Counted from the stretch's first letter, positions 1 to 9,964 are shown. The stretch: DNA of 64,000 nt from Mycolicibacterium iranicum (GCF_014190915.1 NZ_JACHVU010000007.1:221579-285578); one strand, 5' to 3'. Made by a program: numbers and translations. Notes: a model not told the origin generated them from the sequence alone.

Positions 1-818
1 ACGTTGTCGAGCACCTCGGCGGCGATCCGCTGCGCGAGGATCCCGCCGTCGGTCCACAACACCTGGCCGGTGACATACCCTGCCGCCGCACTGCCGAGGA
101 AGACGAGTGTCGCCGCCTGTTCCTCGGCGTTCGACACCCGGCCGAGGGGCGCGGTGAAGGAATCCAGGTACTGCTGACCGTACTTCGACCGCAGCTGATC
201 GAGGATGGGCGTCTCGGTGACCCCCGGTGCGGTGCAGTTGATCCGGATGCCCCGGGCGCCCAGGTCCGCGGCCCGGTTCATGCCGTAGAGGATGATCGCC
301 TCCTTGGACTGTCGGTAGCCACCGTCGGCGAGCGCCTCGGGATGATCGGCGCACCAACGCAGTCCGTCCTCCACCGAGGTGGTGGCGAGCAGCCCCGCGG
401 TGGTGCGGGCGTTCTCCCGATAACCCGACGCCGCCAGGGACGACACGTTCGTGATCGAGCCACCCGGCGTGACCTTCTCGATCAACGATTCGGTGAACTG
501 CCGCGTCCCGAGGAAGTTGATCCGCATCACGAGCACGGGATCGCCGATGCCGGAGGACACGCCCGCGACGTTGAACACCGCGTCGACGTCGCCGCCGACG
601 CCCCGGGCCGCCGCATCGACGCTGTGCGGGTCGGCCAGGTCGATCTCGAGGAACCCGCCCAGAAACGACGTGTCCTGAGGGGCTCGCACATCCAGCCCTG
701 TGACCCGGGCGCCCAGCTGGTGCAGCTGACGCGCCGCCTGCGCGCCGATTCCCGAGGCACAGCCGGTGACCACGACATGCCTGCCGTCGTAGCGCACCAA
801 CTCGTCGAGTGCGCTCAC
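1..818 (-). CDS. SDR family oxidoreductase, 3' end beyond window
   Basis: A short-chain dehydrogenase/reductase reads leftwards from a GTG at 818 and is still open at base 1, after about 272 codons. The N-terminal cofactor motif VTGCASGIG (about residues 14-22) and the catalytic YRQSK (Tyr-x3-Lys) are visible, and the end reads like a normal SDR C-terminus, so only a few codons are probably missing. The start lies one base after the TAA of the upstream LLM oxidoreductase (820-822), so it is the last visible gene of the minus-strand operon that begins near 7434. Role inferred: NAD(P)-dependent alcohol/ketone interconversion in the same catabolic route. Substrate unknown. Confidence 0.85.
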   Translation of the reverse strand, partial: MSALDELVRYDGRHVVVTGCASGIGAQAARQLHQLGARVTGLDVRAPQDTSFLGGFLEIDLADPHSVDAAARGVGGDVDAVFNVAGVSSGIGDPVLVMRINFLGTRQFTESLIEKVTPGGSITNVSSLAASGYRENARTTAGLLATTSVEDGLRWCADHPEALADGGYRQSKEAIILYGMNRAADLGARGIRINCTAPGVTETPILDQLRSKYGQQYLDSFTAPLGRVSNAEEQAATLVFLGSAAAGYVTGQVLWTDGGILAQRIAAEVLDN

Positions 819-819
819 G

Positions 820-2139
820 TTAGCCCGAAGCTTCTTTGACCGCCTTGGCCTGCTTCTCCTGCTGCGCGGCTTTCACGCGTCCCTCATTGATCTCGGCCAT
901 GGCCTCGGGGATCTCGCCCGCGGTGAACTTGCCGCCGCGGCCCGTCGGAAGTCCGCCGAAGGAGTACGTCTCGTCGAACAGCGGTGCGTCCCAGGACTGG
1001 CGCCGCGCCTCGACCTTCTCGATGACCGGCTCCAGTCGCTTGGCCTTGTCCTTGACCGCTTTCTGGTCGCGCTCGATGAACTCGGGCAGGATCTCCTTGC
1101 CCATGATCTCGATCGACTCCATGGTGCCCTCGTGGCTGCGCGGGTTGAGCAGCAGGATGATCTCGTCGACACCGCTGGCCTCGTAGCCGCGCAGGAACTC
1201 CCGGACCGTGTCCGGCGACCCGATGGCGCCGCGGCCGGGGCCGTACGCAAGGGTGGGGTCTTCCTTGACGGCCTTCTCGTAGAGTTCCCACACGCCGGTG
1301 CGGCCCGGGGTGTGCATACCCGTCAGGTAGTAGTGCATGATCCCGAAGGAGAAGAAGCCGCCGCCGATCCCGAGCCGCTTGAGCGCCTCCTCGTCGGACT
1401 TCGCGACCATCATCGACAGGTCGCCGCCGATGGCGAGCAGATTCGGGTTGATCGCCGGGGTGATCGGCGTGCCCTTCTCCTCGAACTCCCGGTAGTAGCC
1501 GTCCACACGGTCCTTCAACGCTTCGGGACCGGTGTAGGCGAAACTCAGTGCGCCGATGGCCTTCTGGGCCGCCATCTGCACCGAGGACGGCCTGGTGCAC
1601 GCGACCCACACGGGCGGGTGCGGCTGCTGCAGGGGCTTGGGGATCACGTTGCGGGCGGGCATTTCGACGTGCTCGCCTTTGAAGCCGGTGAACGGCGCCT
1701 CGGTCATGCAGCGGATCGAGACCTCAAGCGCCTCCTCCCACTGCGCGCGCTTGTCCGCCGGATCGATGTTGAAGCCGCCCAGCTCCGCGACCGAAGACCC
1801 CTCGCCGGTGCCGAACTCCACGCGGCCGTTGGACAGGTGATCGAGGGTGGCCACCCGCTCCGCGATACGCGCGGGGTGGTTGATCGGCGGCGGCAGGTGC
1901 ATGACACCGAACCCGAGCCGAATGTCCTTGGTGCGCTGGCTTGCCGCGGCCAGGAACATCTCCGGGGCGGTGGAGTGGCAGTACTCCTCCAGGAAGTGGT
2001 GCTCGGTGAGCCACACCGTGGAGAAGCCGGCCTTGTCGGCCGCCTCGACCTCGTCGAGTCCGTGCTGGAACAACTGGTGTTCGTCGTCCTCCGACCACGG
2101 CCGTGGCAACGGGAATTCGTAGAACAGAGAAATCTTCAC
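820..2139 (-). CDS. LLM class flavin-dependent oxidoreductase
   Basis: This 439-residue protein belongs to the luciferase-like (bacterial luciferase/alkanal monooxygenase) TIM-barrel family, using FMNH2 or F420. The N-terminus MKISLFYEFPLPRPW and the segments WLTEHHF and GTGEGSS are typical. It is longer than most LLM proteins (320-380 aa) because of a charged C-terminal tail of roughly 60 residues. It sits four bases after the KstD-like gene and one base before the SDR, inside the MhpABC-like operon, so a monooxygenase or reductase step in ring or side-chain catabolism is likely. The substrate cannot be read from sequence. Confidence 0.85.
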   Translation of the reverse strand: MKISLFYEFPLPRPWSEDDEHQLFQHGLDEVEAADKAGFSTVWLTEHHFLEEYCHSTAPEMFLAAASQRTKDIRLGFGVMHLPPPINHPARIAERVATLDHLSNGRVEFGTGEGSSVAELGGFNIDPADKRAQWEEALEVSIRCMTEAPFTGFKGEHVEMPARNVIPKPLQQPHPPVWVACTRPSSVQMAAQKAIGALSFAYTGPEALKDRVDGYYREFEEKGTPITPAINPNLLAIGGDLSMMVAKSDEEALKRLGIGGGFFSFGIMHYYLTGMHTPGRTGVWELYEKAVKEDPTLAYGPGRGAIGSPDTVREFLRGYEASGVDEIILLLNPRSHEGTMESIEIMGKEILPEFIERDQKAVKDKAKRLEPVIEKVEARRQSWDAPLFDETYSFGGLPTGRGGKFTAGEIPEAMAEINEGRVKAAQQEKQAKAVKEASG

Positions 2140-2143
2140 TGCT

Positions 2144-3943
2144 TTACCTCCTTGAAGATCCGGGGCTTTCGATGGCTGATGAGTGGTTGTCCGTCGAGGT
2201 CATCTCGGCGATGTGGCGTGCGGCGACGTAACCGAAGGCCATGGCCGGGCCGATGGTCGCGCCCGCACCGGCGTAGCTGCGGCCCATCACGGCGGCCGAC
2301 GCGTTGCCGACCGCATAGAGACCGTCGATCACGGTGTCGTCCGCGCGCAGCACCTGGGCGAACTCGTCGGTGCGCAGACCGCCCGACGTGCCGAGGTCAC
2401 CCAGGATGATCTGGAACGCGTAATACGGCGGCTTGCCCAGGGGGTACAGGTTGGGGTTGGGCAGCGTCTGATCGCCGTAGTAGTTGTCGTAAGCACTGTC
2501 GCCGCGGTCGAAGTCATCGTCGTGGCCGGTCCGGGCCAGTTCGTTGAACCGCTCCGCAGTGTGGCGCAGCGCGGCGCCGGGCACGCCGATCTCGCGGGCG
2601 AGTTCCTCCCACGTCTGACCGGTCTTGACCACGCCCGACTCCAGCCACGCCGCCGGCACCTTCCCGCCTGTCGGCACCGGGGCGAACGGCACCTTCGGTA
2701 TCGGCAGGTGCCCGCCCACGACGTAGCGGTGGAAGGAACGGATGTCGGTGATCAGCCAGCACGGAATGTGTCTCACCCCGGTGCGCTCGCCCTCGATCAT
2801 GGCGTGCGCGAAGTCCATGTACGGCGCTGCCTCGTTGATGAACCGCTTGCCCTCGCCGTTGACGATGAACTGCGCCGGCATCATCCGTTCGTTGAGCATG
2901 AACTGAAGCCGCCCGTCGGGCCAGCAGATCGCCGGGAACCACCACGCTTCGTCGAGCAATTCGGTGGCCGCCCCGACTTTTTCGCCGGCCCTGATGCCAT
3001 CCCCGGTCGCCGCCGGGTTGCCGAAACTCCAGTCCTTGTCCGGCCCGGAGAGCTCCCGCACCCGCGCGAGCTCGGGAAGGTGCTGCAACCGCCACTGCAT
3101 GTCATGGTCGAAGCCGCCACTGGCCAGGATGACGCCGCCGCGGGCCCCGATGCGGACCGCGCGGCCGTCCTTCTCGACGACGGCGCCGATCACGCGCCCG
3201 TCGGGGCCGTCGGTGTCGGTGATCAGCTCGGTCATCGGCGCATCCAGCCAGAGCGGGATGTCCTGTTCCTTCATCGCCAACCGGAGCCTGGCTGCCAGGG
3301 ACTGCCCGATCGCGGCCATCCGGTCACCGAACACCCGGGCCCGGAACATCCGCCAGATCAGCTTCAGCAGAACGGCTTTGCCACGCCACGATTGCCGAAC
3401 CTGGTAGAACAACCGCAGGTCCTTCGGCGCGAACCAGATTCCCTTGGGCGCGAGCGCGAGCGGAGCCAGTAGGTTCTGCTCCTCCTCGCCGAGAGCGCGC
3501 AGGTCGATCTCCGGCACATTGATGGTGCTTCCCAGCGCGGACCCGCCCGGCAGCTCCGGGTAGTAGTCCGCATAGCCGGGTTTCCACACGAATTCCAGCC
3601 AGCGACTCCGCTTTTCCAGGAAGTCCATCATCTCCGGCGCGGCGTCGACGTACGTGCGCAGGCGTGCGTCACTGACCAGACCGTCGGTGATCTGCTTGAG
3701 ATAGGTGAAGACCTCGTCAGGGTCGGGGACGTGCCCCTCCCTGCGCTGTGACGGCGCACCCGGCACCCAGATCCCGCCGCCGGACAGCGCCGTCGAGCCA
3801 CCGAACCGGGCCGACTTCTCGACCACCAGGGTGTCCAGACCTGCCGCGTCGGCGGCCAGCGCCGCCGTCATCCCGCCGCCGCCGGAGCCGATGACCAGGA
3901 CATCGGTGACGTGGTCGAAGGGTTGATCAGTCGGGGACGTCAC
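2144..3943 (-). CDS. KstD-like FAD-dependent dehydrogenase
   Basis: About 599 residues from GTG 3943; another in-frame GTG at 3949 is possible. The FAD-binding motif [12 protein letters not shown] lies near residues 17-28, followed by SGGGIWVPG. The C-terminal [19 protein letters not shown] block is characteristic of the fumarate reductase/3-ketosteroid-delta1-dehydrogenase family. The family oxidises cyclic ketones by 1,2-dehydrogenation. The start overlaps the stop of the dioxygenase gene (GTGA), indicating translational coupling. A second KstD-like gene lies at 8303. In this operon it could desaturate an alicyclic ring before hydroxylation and meta-cleavage (inference). It may act on a non-steroid ring. 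Confidence 0.85.
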   Translation of the reverse strand: MTSPTDQPFDHVTDVLVIGSGGGGMTAALAADAAGLDTLVVEKSARFGGSTALSGGGIWVPGAPSQRREGHVPDPDEVFTYLKQITDGLVSDARLRTYVDAAPEMMDFLEKRSRWLEFVWKPGYADYYPELPGGSALGSTINVPEIDLRALGEEEQNLLAPLALAPKGIWFAPKDLRLFYQVRQSWRGKAVLLKLIWRMFRARVFGDRMAAIGQSLAARLRLAMKEQDIPLWLDAPMTELITDTDGPDGRVIGAVVEKDGRAVRIGARGGVILASGGFDHDMQWRLQHLPELARVRELSGPDKDWSFGNPAATGDGIRAGEKVGAATELLDEAWWFPAICWPDGRLQFMLNERMMPAQFIVNGEGKRFINEAAPYMDFAHAMIEGERTGVRHIPCWLITDIRSFHRYVVGGHLPIPKVPFAPVPTGGKVPAAWLESGVVKTGQTWEELAREIGVPGAALRHTAERFNELARTGHDDDFDRGDSAYDNYYGDQTLPNPNLYPLGKPPYYAFQIILGDLGTSGGLRTDEFAQVLRADDTVIDGLYAVGNASAAVMGRSYAGAGATIGPAMAFGYVAARHIAEMTSTDNHSSAIESPGSSRR

Positions 3944-4887
3944 GTACACACCGCCGTTCGGACGGCGAAACCGGCGATCAACTCAGGTGCGGCACGGTAG
4001 AACCGGCTGCCGGTTTCATAGCTGCCCTGAGCGGCCAGCGCCGCGAAGGCGGCCACCCAGGTTCTGACCTCGTGCGCGGAATTACCGGCCTGCTGCGCGA
4101 CCCACTCGTTGTCCCAGGCGTCGACCTCGGCGAGCCTGCCGGTGTCGACCATGTCGAGGAACGCGCGGTCCCACTCGGGGTTCAGCGGCGCGAGTCTGCC
4201 CTGGCCGGTGGCGAACTCACGGGCGGCCTCGATCACCGCCGTCTGGCGGGCCTGCCGCTGTTCCGTGGTCATCGGCACACCCCGCACGATGCGGTCCAGT
4301 GCCGCGGGCGGCGCTGTTGCCAGTGTCGGCACGGGCGGGTCGTGCGAGAGCCCGCCCGAGCCGATGACGAGGACCCGCTTGCCCAGCGTGGCCAGATAGG
4401 CGCCGACGGCGGCGCCGAGCCCGCGGACCCGACGCATCGGTCCCAGCGGCGTGGCGACCGAATTGATGAAGATCGGGATGACCGGCTTGGCCGTGGCCTC
4501 CCCGAAGAGGTTCTGCAACGGCTGAACGGTGCCGTGGTCGACGTCCATCGCGGCCGAGATGGCCACGTCGATGTCGGAGTCGAGGACCGCGCGCGCACAC
4601 TCGGTGGCGAGGTCTGCCGGCACGTCGAGCGGGCCCTGATGGGTGCCGTAGTCGCCGACCCCGTCGGCCGCGGTACCGATGCAGAACGGCGGCATCGCCC
4701 GGTAGAAGAACCCGTTGTAGTGATCGGGTGAAAACGTCACGACCAGTTCGGGATCGAAGTCGGCGACGAAATCCCTCGCGTCCGTCAGAGCCCGGTCGAT
4801 GTCGTCAAGAAGTTCCCGCGACGGTCCCGGAAGGTTCAGCAGCGGGCTGTGCGACATGCAGCACAGCGCTATCTGGCTGTCGGCCAT
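3940..4887 (-). CDS. mhpB: MhpB-like class III extradiol dioxygenase
   Basis: 315 residues from ATG 4887, matching E. coli MhpB (314 aa), which cleaves 2,3-dihydroxyphenylpropionate next to its vicinal hydroxyls. LigB-type signatures are present: CCMSHSPLL near residue 9, [12 protein letters not shown] near 52, DVDHGTVQP with His118, and GSGGLSHDP with His182. The spacing of His118 and His182 equals that of the two catalytic histidines of E. coli MhpB (115 and 179, from memory). An upstream GGAGG supports this start over a longer in-frame extension to 5082, which lies inside the hydroxylase gene. The first 83 bases overlap the 3' end of the mhpA-like gene. The substrate may be an analogue of dihydroxyphenylpropionate. 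Confidence 0.88.
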   Translation of the reverse strand: MADSQIALCCMSHSPLLNLPGPSRELLDDIDRALTDARDFVADFDPELVVTFSPDHYNGFFYRAMPPFCIGTAADGVGDYGTHQGPLDVPADLATECARAVLDSDIDVAISAAMDVDHGTVQPLQNLFGEATAKPVIPIFINSVATPLGPMRRVRGLGAAVGAYLATLGKRVLVIGSGGLSHDPPVPTLATAPPAALDRIVRGVPMTTEQRQARQTAVIEAAREFATGQGRLAPLNPEWDRAFLDMVDTGRLAEVDAWDNEWVAQQAGNSAHEVRTWVAAFAALAAQGSYETGSRFYRAAPELIAGFAVRTAVCT

Positions 4888-6571
4888 GAGAATCCGATCC
4901 TCCTTCCTCGAAGGTCGAGACGATGTGCAGCGCGTCGAAGAGCGCCGACGACACCTCGGGGGCGCGCTGGGCGATGCACGCCCCGGCGATGCAGCGGTCG
5001 GGGCGCACGAAGACCACGGAGTCGGTGTGGACGTCGAACCACGACTTGAGGGCACCGGTCCGGTCGCCGACCACGACGACATCCGGGTCGTCGTGCCCGG
5101 GCCAGCTCAGCTGCGTCATCGGCCGCGCCTCGACGAACTTGGCGCCCAATGCCTTCCAGCGATCGAACACCTCGTCACCCAGGACCGCGCGCAGGTTGTT
5201 GCTCCAGCACAGCACGGCGAAGCCGGTTCCGAGGACCTCGTCGAGGAGTACGTTCTGGGCATCGCGAGTGTCCACGCGGGGCTGGATGAACAGTGTTCCC
5301 GTCGGCGAGTTCGCCGCGGCCCCCTCGCCGTGGTGCACCGCACCCTGCTGATAGCGCGGCATCGGCTTGAACCGCATCTCCAGCACATACCGTTTCAGGG
5401 AGGGCACCACCGACGCGGCGTGGATCACCCGGTCCCGGAGCGCGGCCACCCGCCTGTTGGTCGGAGAGATGACGCGGCCGACCATCGTCGACAGGTCGAT
5501 CATGGCCCGCGCGTGCTTGCGCCGTTCCACGTCGTAGGTGTCCAGTAGGGCGTCACCGGCCTTGCCGGTGACCACAGCGGCCAGCTTCCAGCCGAGGTTG
5601 GCCGCATCGCGGATTCCGCTGTTGTAGCCCTGGCCCTGCCAGACGGGCATCAGGTGCGCGGCGTCGCCGGCCAGCAGGAAACGGCCCTCGCGGAACGACC
5701 CGGCGATCCTGGAGTGGTGGGTGTAGACCCGGTGCCGGATCATGTCGACGCGTTCGGGATACGGAATGAGTTGCGAGAGCATCCTTCGCACGAAAGCCGG
5801 GTCGTCGGCCTCTTCGTCGGACTCGTCGGGGTGGATCATGAACTCGAATCGCCGGATGCCGTGGGCGATGGAGATGGAGACGTAGGGCCGCCGCGGATCT
5901 GCGCCGACCTCGCTGTTCGGGTGCCCCAGCGGGTCGTTGGCGATGTCGACCACCAGCCAGCGCGTCGAGGAGGTCGTCCCGTCGAACGAGACGCCCATCA
6001 GCCGTCGCGTCGCGCTGCGTCCGCCGTCGCAGCCGACCACGTAGCGGGCCGAGACCGCGGCCTGGCCGCCGTCGAACTCGACGACGACACCGTCCCCGGA
6101 CTCGGTACACGTGTGCATCCGGTGACCGAACCGCACCTCGACATTGTCGAATCGGTCCAGCCCGCCGAAGAGTTCGGCGTCGACCATGGGTTGGACGAAG
6201 CCGTTGCGCTTCGGCCAGCCGAACCGCGCGTCCGGCGGCGCCATCTCGGCGAGGAGGTTCCGCTTGGCATCGAAGAAGCGCAGGATCTGGTTCGGCACCG
6301 TGTGCGGCAGGACGCGGTCGACCAGGCCGATCGACTGGAACGTGCGCAGCGATTCGTCGTCCAGGCCGACCCCGCGCGGGTAGTCGATGAGCTTGTCGCG
6401 CTCGTCGACCACCAGCGTCGAGACACCTTGCAGGCCAAGGATGTTCGCCAGAGTCAGACCGGCGGGCCCGGCGCCGACGATGACCACGTCATAGGCGTCC
6501 CGAGCGCCGGGGTCGGCTTTGGCAGCGTCGTCCTCCTTGGCGCCGGGGCCGCCGGGGTTGCCCACCGTCAT
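4805..6571 (-). CDS. mhpA: MhpA-like FAD-dependent aromatic hydroxylase
   Basis: 588 residues from ATG 6571. It is a group A flavoprotein monooxygenase (3-(3-hydroxyphenyl)propionate hydroxylase type). The Rossmann motif GAGPAG is at 33-38, the DG motif CDGGRSATR at 181-189 and the GD motif [11 protein letters not shown] near 299-309. It would use NADH and O2 to ortho-hydroxylate a phenol to a catechol, supplying the adjacent dioxygenase. It is about 34 residues longer than E. coli MhpA; the extra C-terminal tail is encoded by the 83 bases that overlap mhpB. The start overlaps the hydrolase stop (ATGA). Confidence 0.88.
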   Translation of the reverse strand: MTVGNPGGPGAKEDDAAKADPGARDAYDVVIVGAGPAGLTLANILGLQGVSTLVVDERDKLIDYPRGVGLDDESLRTFQSIGLVDRVLPHTVPNQILRFFDAKRNLLAEMAPPDARFGWPKRNGFVQPMVDAELFGGLDRFDNVEVRFGHRMHTCTESGDGVVVEFDGGQAAVSARYVVGCDGGRSATRRLMGVSFDGTTSSTRWLVVDIANDPLGHPNSEVGADPRRPYVSISIAHGIRRFEFMIHPDESDEEADDPAFVRRMLSQLIPYPERVDMIRHRVYTHHSRIAGSFREGRFLLAGDAAHLMPVWQGQGYNSGIRDAANLGWKLAAVVTGKAGDALLDTYDVERRKHARAMIDLSTMVGRVISPTNRRVAALRDRVIHAASVVPSLKRYVLEMRFKPMPRYQQGAVHHGEGAAANSPTGTLFIQPRVDTRDAQNVLLDEVLGTGFAVLCWSNNLRAVLGDEVFDRWKALGAKFVEARPMTQLSWPGHDDPDVVVVGDRTGALKSWFDVHTDSVVFVRPDRCIAGACIAQRAPEVSSALFDALHIVSTFEEGGSDSHGRQPDSAVLHVAQPAAEPSGTVAGTS

Positions 6572-7434
6572 GCGCGCCCCAGCAGGAAATCCAGATGCAG
6601 CCTGTCGAAGGTCTTGGGATCCTCGTACTGAGGCCAGTGCCCGCAGCCAGGCATCACCTCGAAGCGCGCCCCGGGGATCATCGAGGCGATCCGGCGGCCC
6701 TCCTCGACATCGGCCGTCGGGTCGTCGCTGGTCCAGACCACCAGGGTGGGCGCGGTGATCGAGCCGTATTCGGCTGCGCCGAGAAGGTTTCGGGCACGGA
6801 TCTGCGGGTCCTGCAGCGCCATGATGTCGCGCATGGCATCGGCGAAGCCCGGTTGCTGGTAGACGCGTTGCCGGCTGGCCACGATGTCGTCGTAGTCCTT
6901 CGACTTGTCCGCCATCAGCCATTTGATGCGGGCCTGAACCGTCTCCCATGTCGGGTTCTCGGCGGCCGCCATCGACAGGGTGATGATGCGCTTCATCACC
7001 TCCGGGTCGGCCTGCGATCCACCGGCCGTGTTGAGCACGAGGCGCTCGACGCGGTCAGGATGATCCGCGGCGATCCGTGCCGCGACCCAGCCTCCGAGCG
7101 ATTCGCCGCTGATGTAGGCGCGCGGCGCGTCGATCGCATCGAGAAAGTCGACGAGATGTCTGACGTAGTGCGGTATTTCGAGCGGGTGACCGGGCTTGTC
7201 GGTGTAGCCGTGACCCAGCATGTCGATCGACCAGGTGGAGAAGTGCTCGGCGTGCGCCTCCAGGTTGCGGACATACGCCTCGGCGTGACCGCCGGACCCG
7301 TGCAGGAACACCAGCGCGGGCTTGGCCGGGTCGCCGGCGTGCAGATAGCGGGTGCGGACGCCGCCGGCATCGAGGTAGCCCTGCGAGAACGCGACGCCCT
7401 GCAGGTCGCTCCACACGCTCTCGAACTCCGTCAC
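6568..7434 (-). CDS. MhpC-like alpha/beta hydrolase (meta-cleavage product)
   Basis: 288 residues from GTG 7434; the start was chosen because AAGGAG lies seven bases upstream, and the alternative GTG 7437 is too close. The alpha/beta-hydrolase fold shows an HGSGGH oxyanion segment near 45, nucleophile Ser112 in GESLGG, and a C-terminal [11 protein letters not shown] carrying the catalytic His. Position and family fit hydrolysis of the C-C bond in a 2-hydroxy-6-oxo-dienoate made by the MhpB-like enzyme (MhpC/HsaD/BphD type). It is the first gene of a six-gene minus-strand operon, with a perfect GAGAAT-N3-ATTCTC palindrome about 40 bases upstream. Confidence 0.85.
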   Translation of the reverse strand: MTEFESVWSDLQGVAFSQGYLDAGGVRTRYLHAGDPAKPALVFLHGSGGHAEAYVRNLEAHAEHFSTWSIDMLGHGYTDKPGHPLEIPHYVRHLVDFLDAIDAPRAYISGESLGGWVAARIAADHPDRVERLVLNTAGGSQADPEVMKRIITLSMAAAENPTWETVQARIKWLMADKSKDYDDIVASRQRVYQQPGFADAMRDIMALQDPQIRARNLLGAAEYGSITAPTLVVWTSDDPTADVEEGRRIASMIPGARFEVMPGCGHWPQYEDPKTFDRLHLDFLLGRA

Positions 7435-7473
7435 CACTGCACTCCTTCCCGGGAGGCGTTGAAACCCAGCCGC

Positions 7474-7488
7474 GAGAATCGTATTCTC
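7474..7488. promoter_or_regulatory. GAGAAT-N3-ATTCTC operator, mhp-like/iclR divergent promoter
   Basis: A perfect inverted repeat with 6-bp arms and spacer CGT lies between the hydrolase start (7434) and iclR (7583). On the minus strand it sits in the longer context CTTACAAAAAATGAGAAT (7483-7500), which recurs at 21871-21888 with one difference. The same palindrome is found at 11481 and 17402. A -10-like TACGAT for the minus operon falls inside it, so binding would block transcription. Inferred to be bound by one dimeric (TetR-type?) repressor. Confidence 0.72.
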
Positions 7489-7517
7489 ATTTTTTGTAAG
7501 CACTTTGCTCACTTATC

Positions 7518-7531
7518 GCACATCCATGTGC
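7518..7531. promoter_or_regulatory. Inverted repeat GCACAT-CC-ATGTGC, candidate IclR site
   Basis: A 6-bp-arm inverted repeat upstream of iclR and immediately before its -10-like TATAGT (7534-7539). Location and symmetry fit autoregulation by the adjacent IclR protein. No consensus was available for comparison. Confidence 0.4.
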
Positions 7532-7533
7532 AC

Positions 7534-7539
7534 TATAGT
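7534..7539 (+). promoter_or_regulatory. -10-like TATAGT for iclR
   Basis: A strong mycobacterial -10-like hexamer lies 43 bases before the iclR start, inside the small palindrome ACTATAGT. iclR also has an AAGGAAGG ribosome-binding site just before ATG 7583, so this would be a leadered transcript. Confidence 0.45.
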
Positions 7540-7582
7540 CAGAGCATCACTCTCGCGACAGCGTCTGTCAAGGAAGGTCTCC

Positions 7583-8284
7583 ATGGCTGATCCCGGAAGC
7601 ACGCAGTCGGGTTCCGGCGCCCCCGGATCGCAGACCCTGGCCCGCGGACTCAACGCCCTACAGTTGGTGGCCAACGCTCCGACAGGCCTGACCGTGGCCC
7701 AGGTGGCCGAGGACATCGGTGTGCACCGCACCATCGCGTACCGCCTGCTCAGCACACTGGCCCAGTACCGGTTCGTGGCCAAGGGAGAGGACGGTCGCTA
7801 CCGTTCCGCGGCGGCACTGGCGGTCCTGGGCGCATCGTTCGACAACAACGTCCGCCAGCTGTGCGTGCCCACGCTGCGTGGTCTGGCCGACGAACTCGGC
7901 ACCACGGTGTCACTGCTGGTCGCCGAGGGCGATCAGCAGGTCGCTGTGGCGGTGATGGTGCCCAGCAACGTCTACTACCAGTTGGCTTTCCATGAGGGCA
8001 GCCGCTATCCACTGGACCGCGGCGCGGCCGGAATCGCCCTGCTCGCCAGCATGCCCCCGCGGCCAGGCGAGCGGGACCTGGTCCGCCAGGCGCGCCAGCA
8101 GGGATGGGTCATCACCCACGGGGAGGTCGAACCCAACACCTACGGCCTGGCCGTGCCCGTCCGGCGCCGGCCACCGTCACCCCCCACGTGCATCAACCTG
8201 ATCTCCCACCGTGAGGACGTCGTCCTGGACGGACGGGACTCGGTGATCAAGGCAGCCAATGAATTGTCGGCGATTCTGAGCTGA
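7583..8284 (+). CDS. IclR family transcriptional regulator
   Basis: 233 residues from ATG 7583, with AAGGAAGG in the proper position; an upstream in-frame start at 7505 would run through the promoter. An N-terminal winged helix-turn-helix (about residues 15-75, ALQLVANAPTGLTVAQVAEDIGVHRTIAYRLLSTL) is followed by the IclR effector-binding domain. IclR proteins commonly control aromatic catabolism (MhpR, PcaR, PobR) as activators or repressors. It is divergent from the MhpABC-like operon and 18 bases upstream of a second KstD-like gene, so control of one or both is likely. The C-terminal domain looks slightly short. Confidence 0.88.
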   Translation: MADPGSTQSGSGAPGSQTLARGLNALQLVANAPTGLTVAQVAEDIGVHRTIAYRLLSTLAQYRFVAKGEDGRYRSAAALAVLGASFDNNVRQLCVPTLRGLADELGTTVSLLVAEGDQQVAVAVMVPSNVYYQLAFHEGSRYPLDRGAAGIALLASMPPRPGERDLVRQARQQGWVITHGEVEPNTYGLAVPVRRRPPSPPTCINLISHREDVVLDGRDSVIKAANELSAILS

Positions 8285-8302
8285 CGCAGGAAGGAGACAG
8301 CG

Positions 8303-9916
8303 GTGACCGACTGGGACCACGAGGTCGATGTCGTCGTGCTCGGCAGCGGAGGCGCGGGTCTGACCGCGGCGCTGGCCGCCGCCGTCAACGGCGCCACCGT
8401 CGAGGTGTACGAGAAGGCGTCGACGATCGGCGGCACGACCGCGGTGTCGGGCGGGATCGTCTGGATCCCCGCCCACGAGCGGTCCGCCGACGGTGACCTG
8501 ACCCCCGATGACGCCATGGCCTACCTGCGCGCGCAGTCGCTGGGGTTCATGGACGACGAGCTGGTCGAGACGTTCGTGAGCACCGGTGCTGCGATGCTCG
8601 ACTTCGTCGAGGCGCACAGCGATCTGGTGTTCGAGGTGGCCGCCGGCTTCCCCGACTACAAACCCGAGCTGCCCGGCGGCAAGCCGGGCGGCGGACGGTC
8701 CCTGAACGCCAAACCGTTCGACCTGTCGCTGCTCGGCGAATGGAGCGACAGGATCTCGGCGTTCCCCGCAGACTTCAGCAACGTCGGAATCGACGCCGAG
8801 ACCCGCGCCCGCATCCATGCCTCCGTCGACAGCGAGTCCGGCGACTTCTGCGTCGCGGGAACGGCGTTGATCGCCGGTCTGCTGAAGGGTCTGCTCGACC
8901 ACGGCGTCACGCCGCACACCGGGGCCCGGGCGACGGATCTGATCGCCGATGCCCTGGGGATCACCGGCGTTCTGATCCGCCAGGGTGACAACGAGATCCG
9001 GGTGCGTGCGCACAGGGGCGTCATCCTGGGCACCGGCGGTTTCGAGTGGGACCGCCGCCTCGTCGAGGCCTACCTGCGCGGACCGATGCGGGGCGCGGTG
9101 TCCCCGCCGAACAACACCGGCGACGGGCTGCGCATGGCCATGGCCCACGGCGCCGACCTCGCCAACATGGGCGAGGCGTGGTGGGTGCCGATCGTGCAGA
9201 TTCCCGGCGACACCTTCGACGGGCATCCGCGCAGCCGCAGCGTGCGACTCGAGCGCACGCGGCCACGCAGCATCATCGTCAACCGTGCGGGTAGGCGGTT
9301 CCTGAACGAGGCCGGCGAATACAACTCGATGGCCGGGCCGTTCCACTTCCTGGACCCCAAGCTCGGGTATGCGAACGACCCGGCGTGGATCGTCTTCGAC
9401 TCGCTGCACCTCAAGCACTACGGCTTTCTCGGCGTCGACCCGGACGGACCCATCCCGGACTGGTTCTGCCAGTCGGCCGACCTCGACGAACTCGGCGAGA
9501 AGACCGGCATCGACCCGCAGGGGCTCGCGGCCACGCTCGCTGCGTGGAACACGAACGTCGCCGACGAGCAGGACCCCGAATTCGGCCGTGGCGCAAGCGC
9601 ATACGACGGGTACTGGGGTGACGACAAAGCATCGACCGCCGCGGGCCGGACCCTCGGCCCGATCGACACGGCACCGTACTACGCCGTGCCGGTCTCCGTC
9701 GGCGCCATGGGCACCAAGGGTGGCCCACGCACCGATCGCGACGGCCGGGTGCTGCACGTCAACGGGACCGCGATCACCGGGCTTTTCGCAGCCGGCAACG
9801 CGATGGCGGGCGCCACCGGCAAGGCCTACGGCGGGGCGGGGGGCACCATCGGTCCGGCCATGGTGTTCGGCTACCGCGCGGGCTACACCGCGGCCACCGG
9901 AACGTCGCTGTCTTGA
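8303..9916 (+). CDS. KstD-like FAD-binding dehydrogenase (second copy)
   Basis: 537 residues from GTG 8303, with GGAAGGAG upstream. VVLGSGGAGLTAA near residues 11-23 is the FAD motif. SGGIVWIPAHE and the C-terminal GKAYGGAGGTIGPAMVFGYRAGY are typical of the 3-ketosteroid dehydrogenase/fumarate reductase flavoprotein family. It is shorter and clearly diverged from the copy at 2144, so it is a paralogue with a different substrate or step rather than a recent duplicate. Lying directly after iclR suggests co-transcription. Two ring dehydrogenases beside a hydroxylase, dioxygenase and hydrolase set suggest stepwise ring desaturation toward an aromatic (inference). Confidence 0.85.
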   Translation: MTDWDHEVDVVVLGSGGAGLTAALAAAVNGATVEVYEKASTIGGTTAVSGGIVWIPAHERSADGDLTPDDAMAYLRAQSLGFMDDELVETFVSTGAAMLDFVEAHSDLVFEVAAGFPDYKPELPGGKPGGGRSLNAKPFDLSLLGEWSDRISAFPADFSNVGIDAETRARIHASVDSESGDFCVAGTALIAGLLKGLLDHGVTPHTGARATDLIADALGITGVLIRQGDNEIRVRAHRGVILGTGGFEWDRRLVEAYLRGPMRGAVSPPNNTGDGLRMAMAHGADLANMGEAWWVPIVQIPGDTFDGHPRSRSVRLERTRPRSIIVNRAGRRFLNEAGEYNSMAGPFHFLDPKLGYANDPAWIVFDSLHLKHYGFLGVDPDGPIPDWFCQSADLDELGEKTGIDPQGLAATLAAWNTNVADEQDPEFGRGASAYDGYWGDDKASTAAGRTLGPIDTAPYYAVPVSVGAMGTKGGPRTDRDGRVLHVNGTAITGLFAAGNAMAGATGKAYGGAGGTIGPAMVFGYRAGYTAATGTSLS

Positions 9917-9964
9917 CGGGTTCGCCTCGGTAGCCGATCGGCAACCCACGGTGGTGGGGTCGGC

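Noticed and set aside
1132..2409. A 425-codon plus-strand frame across the LLM oxidoreductase
   Set aside because: Antisense shadow. It crosses the junction of two real minus-strand genes and shows no recognisable domain.
7583..8284. Frameshift in iclR because its C-terminus ends in an unusual RRRPPSPPTC run
   Set aside because: The frame is continuous, the end (EDVVLDGRDSVIKAANELSAIL) is a normal IclR C-terminus, and the run is only a basic/proline-rich loop. No evidence of an indel beyond oddity.
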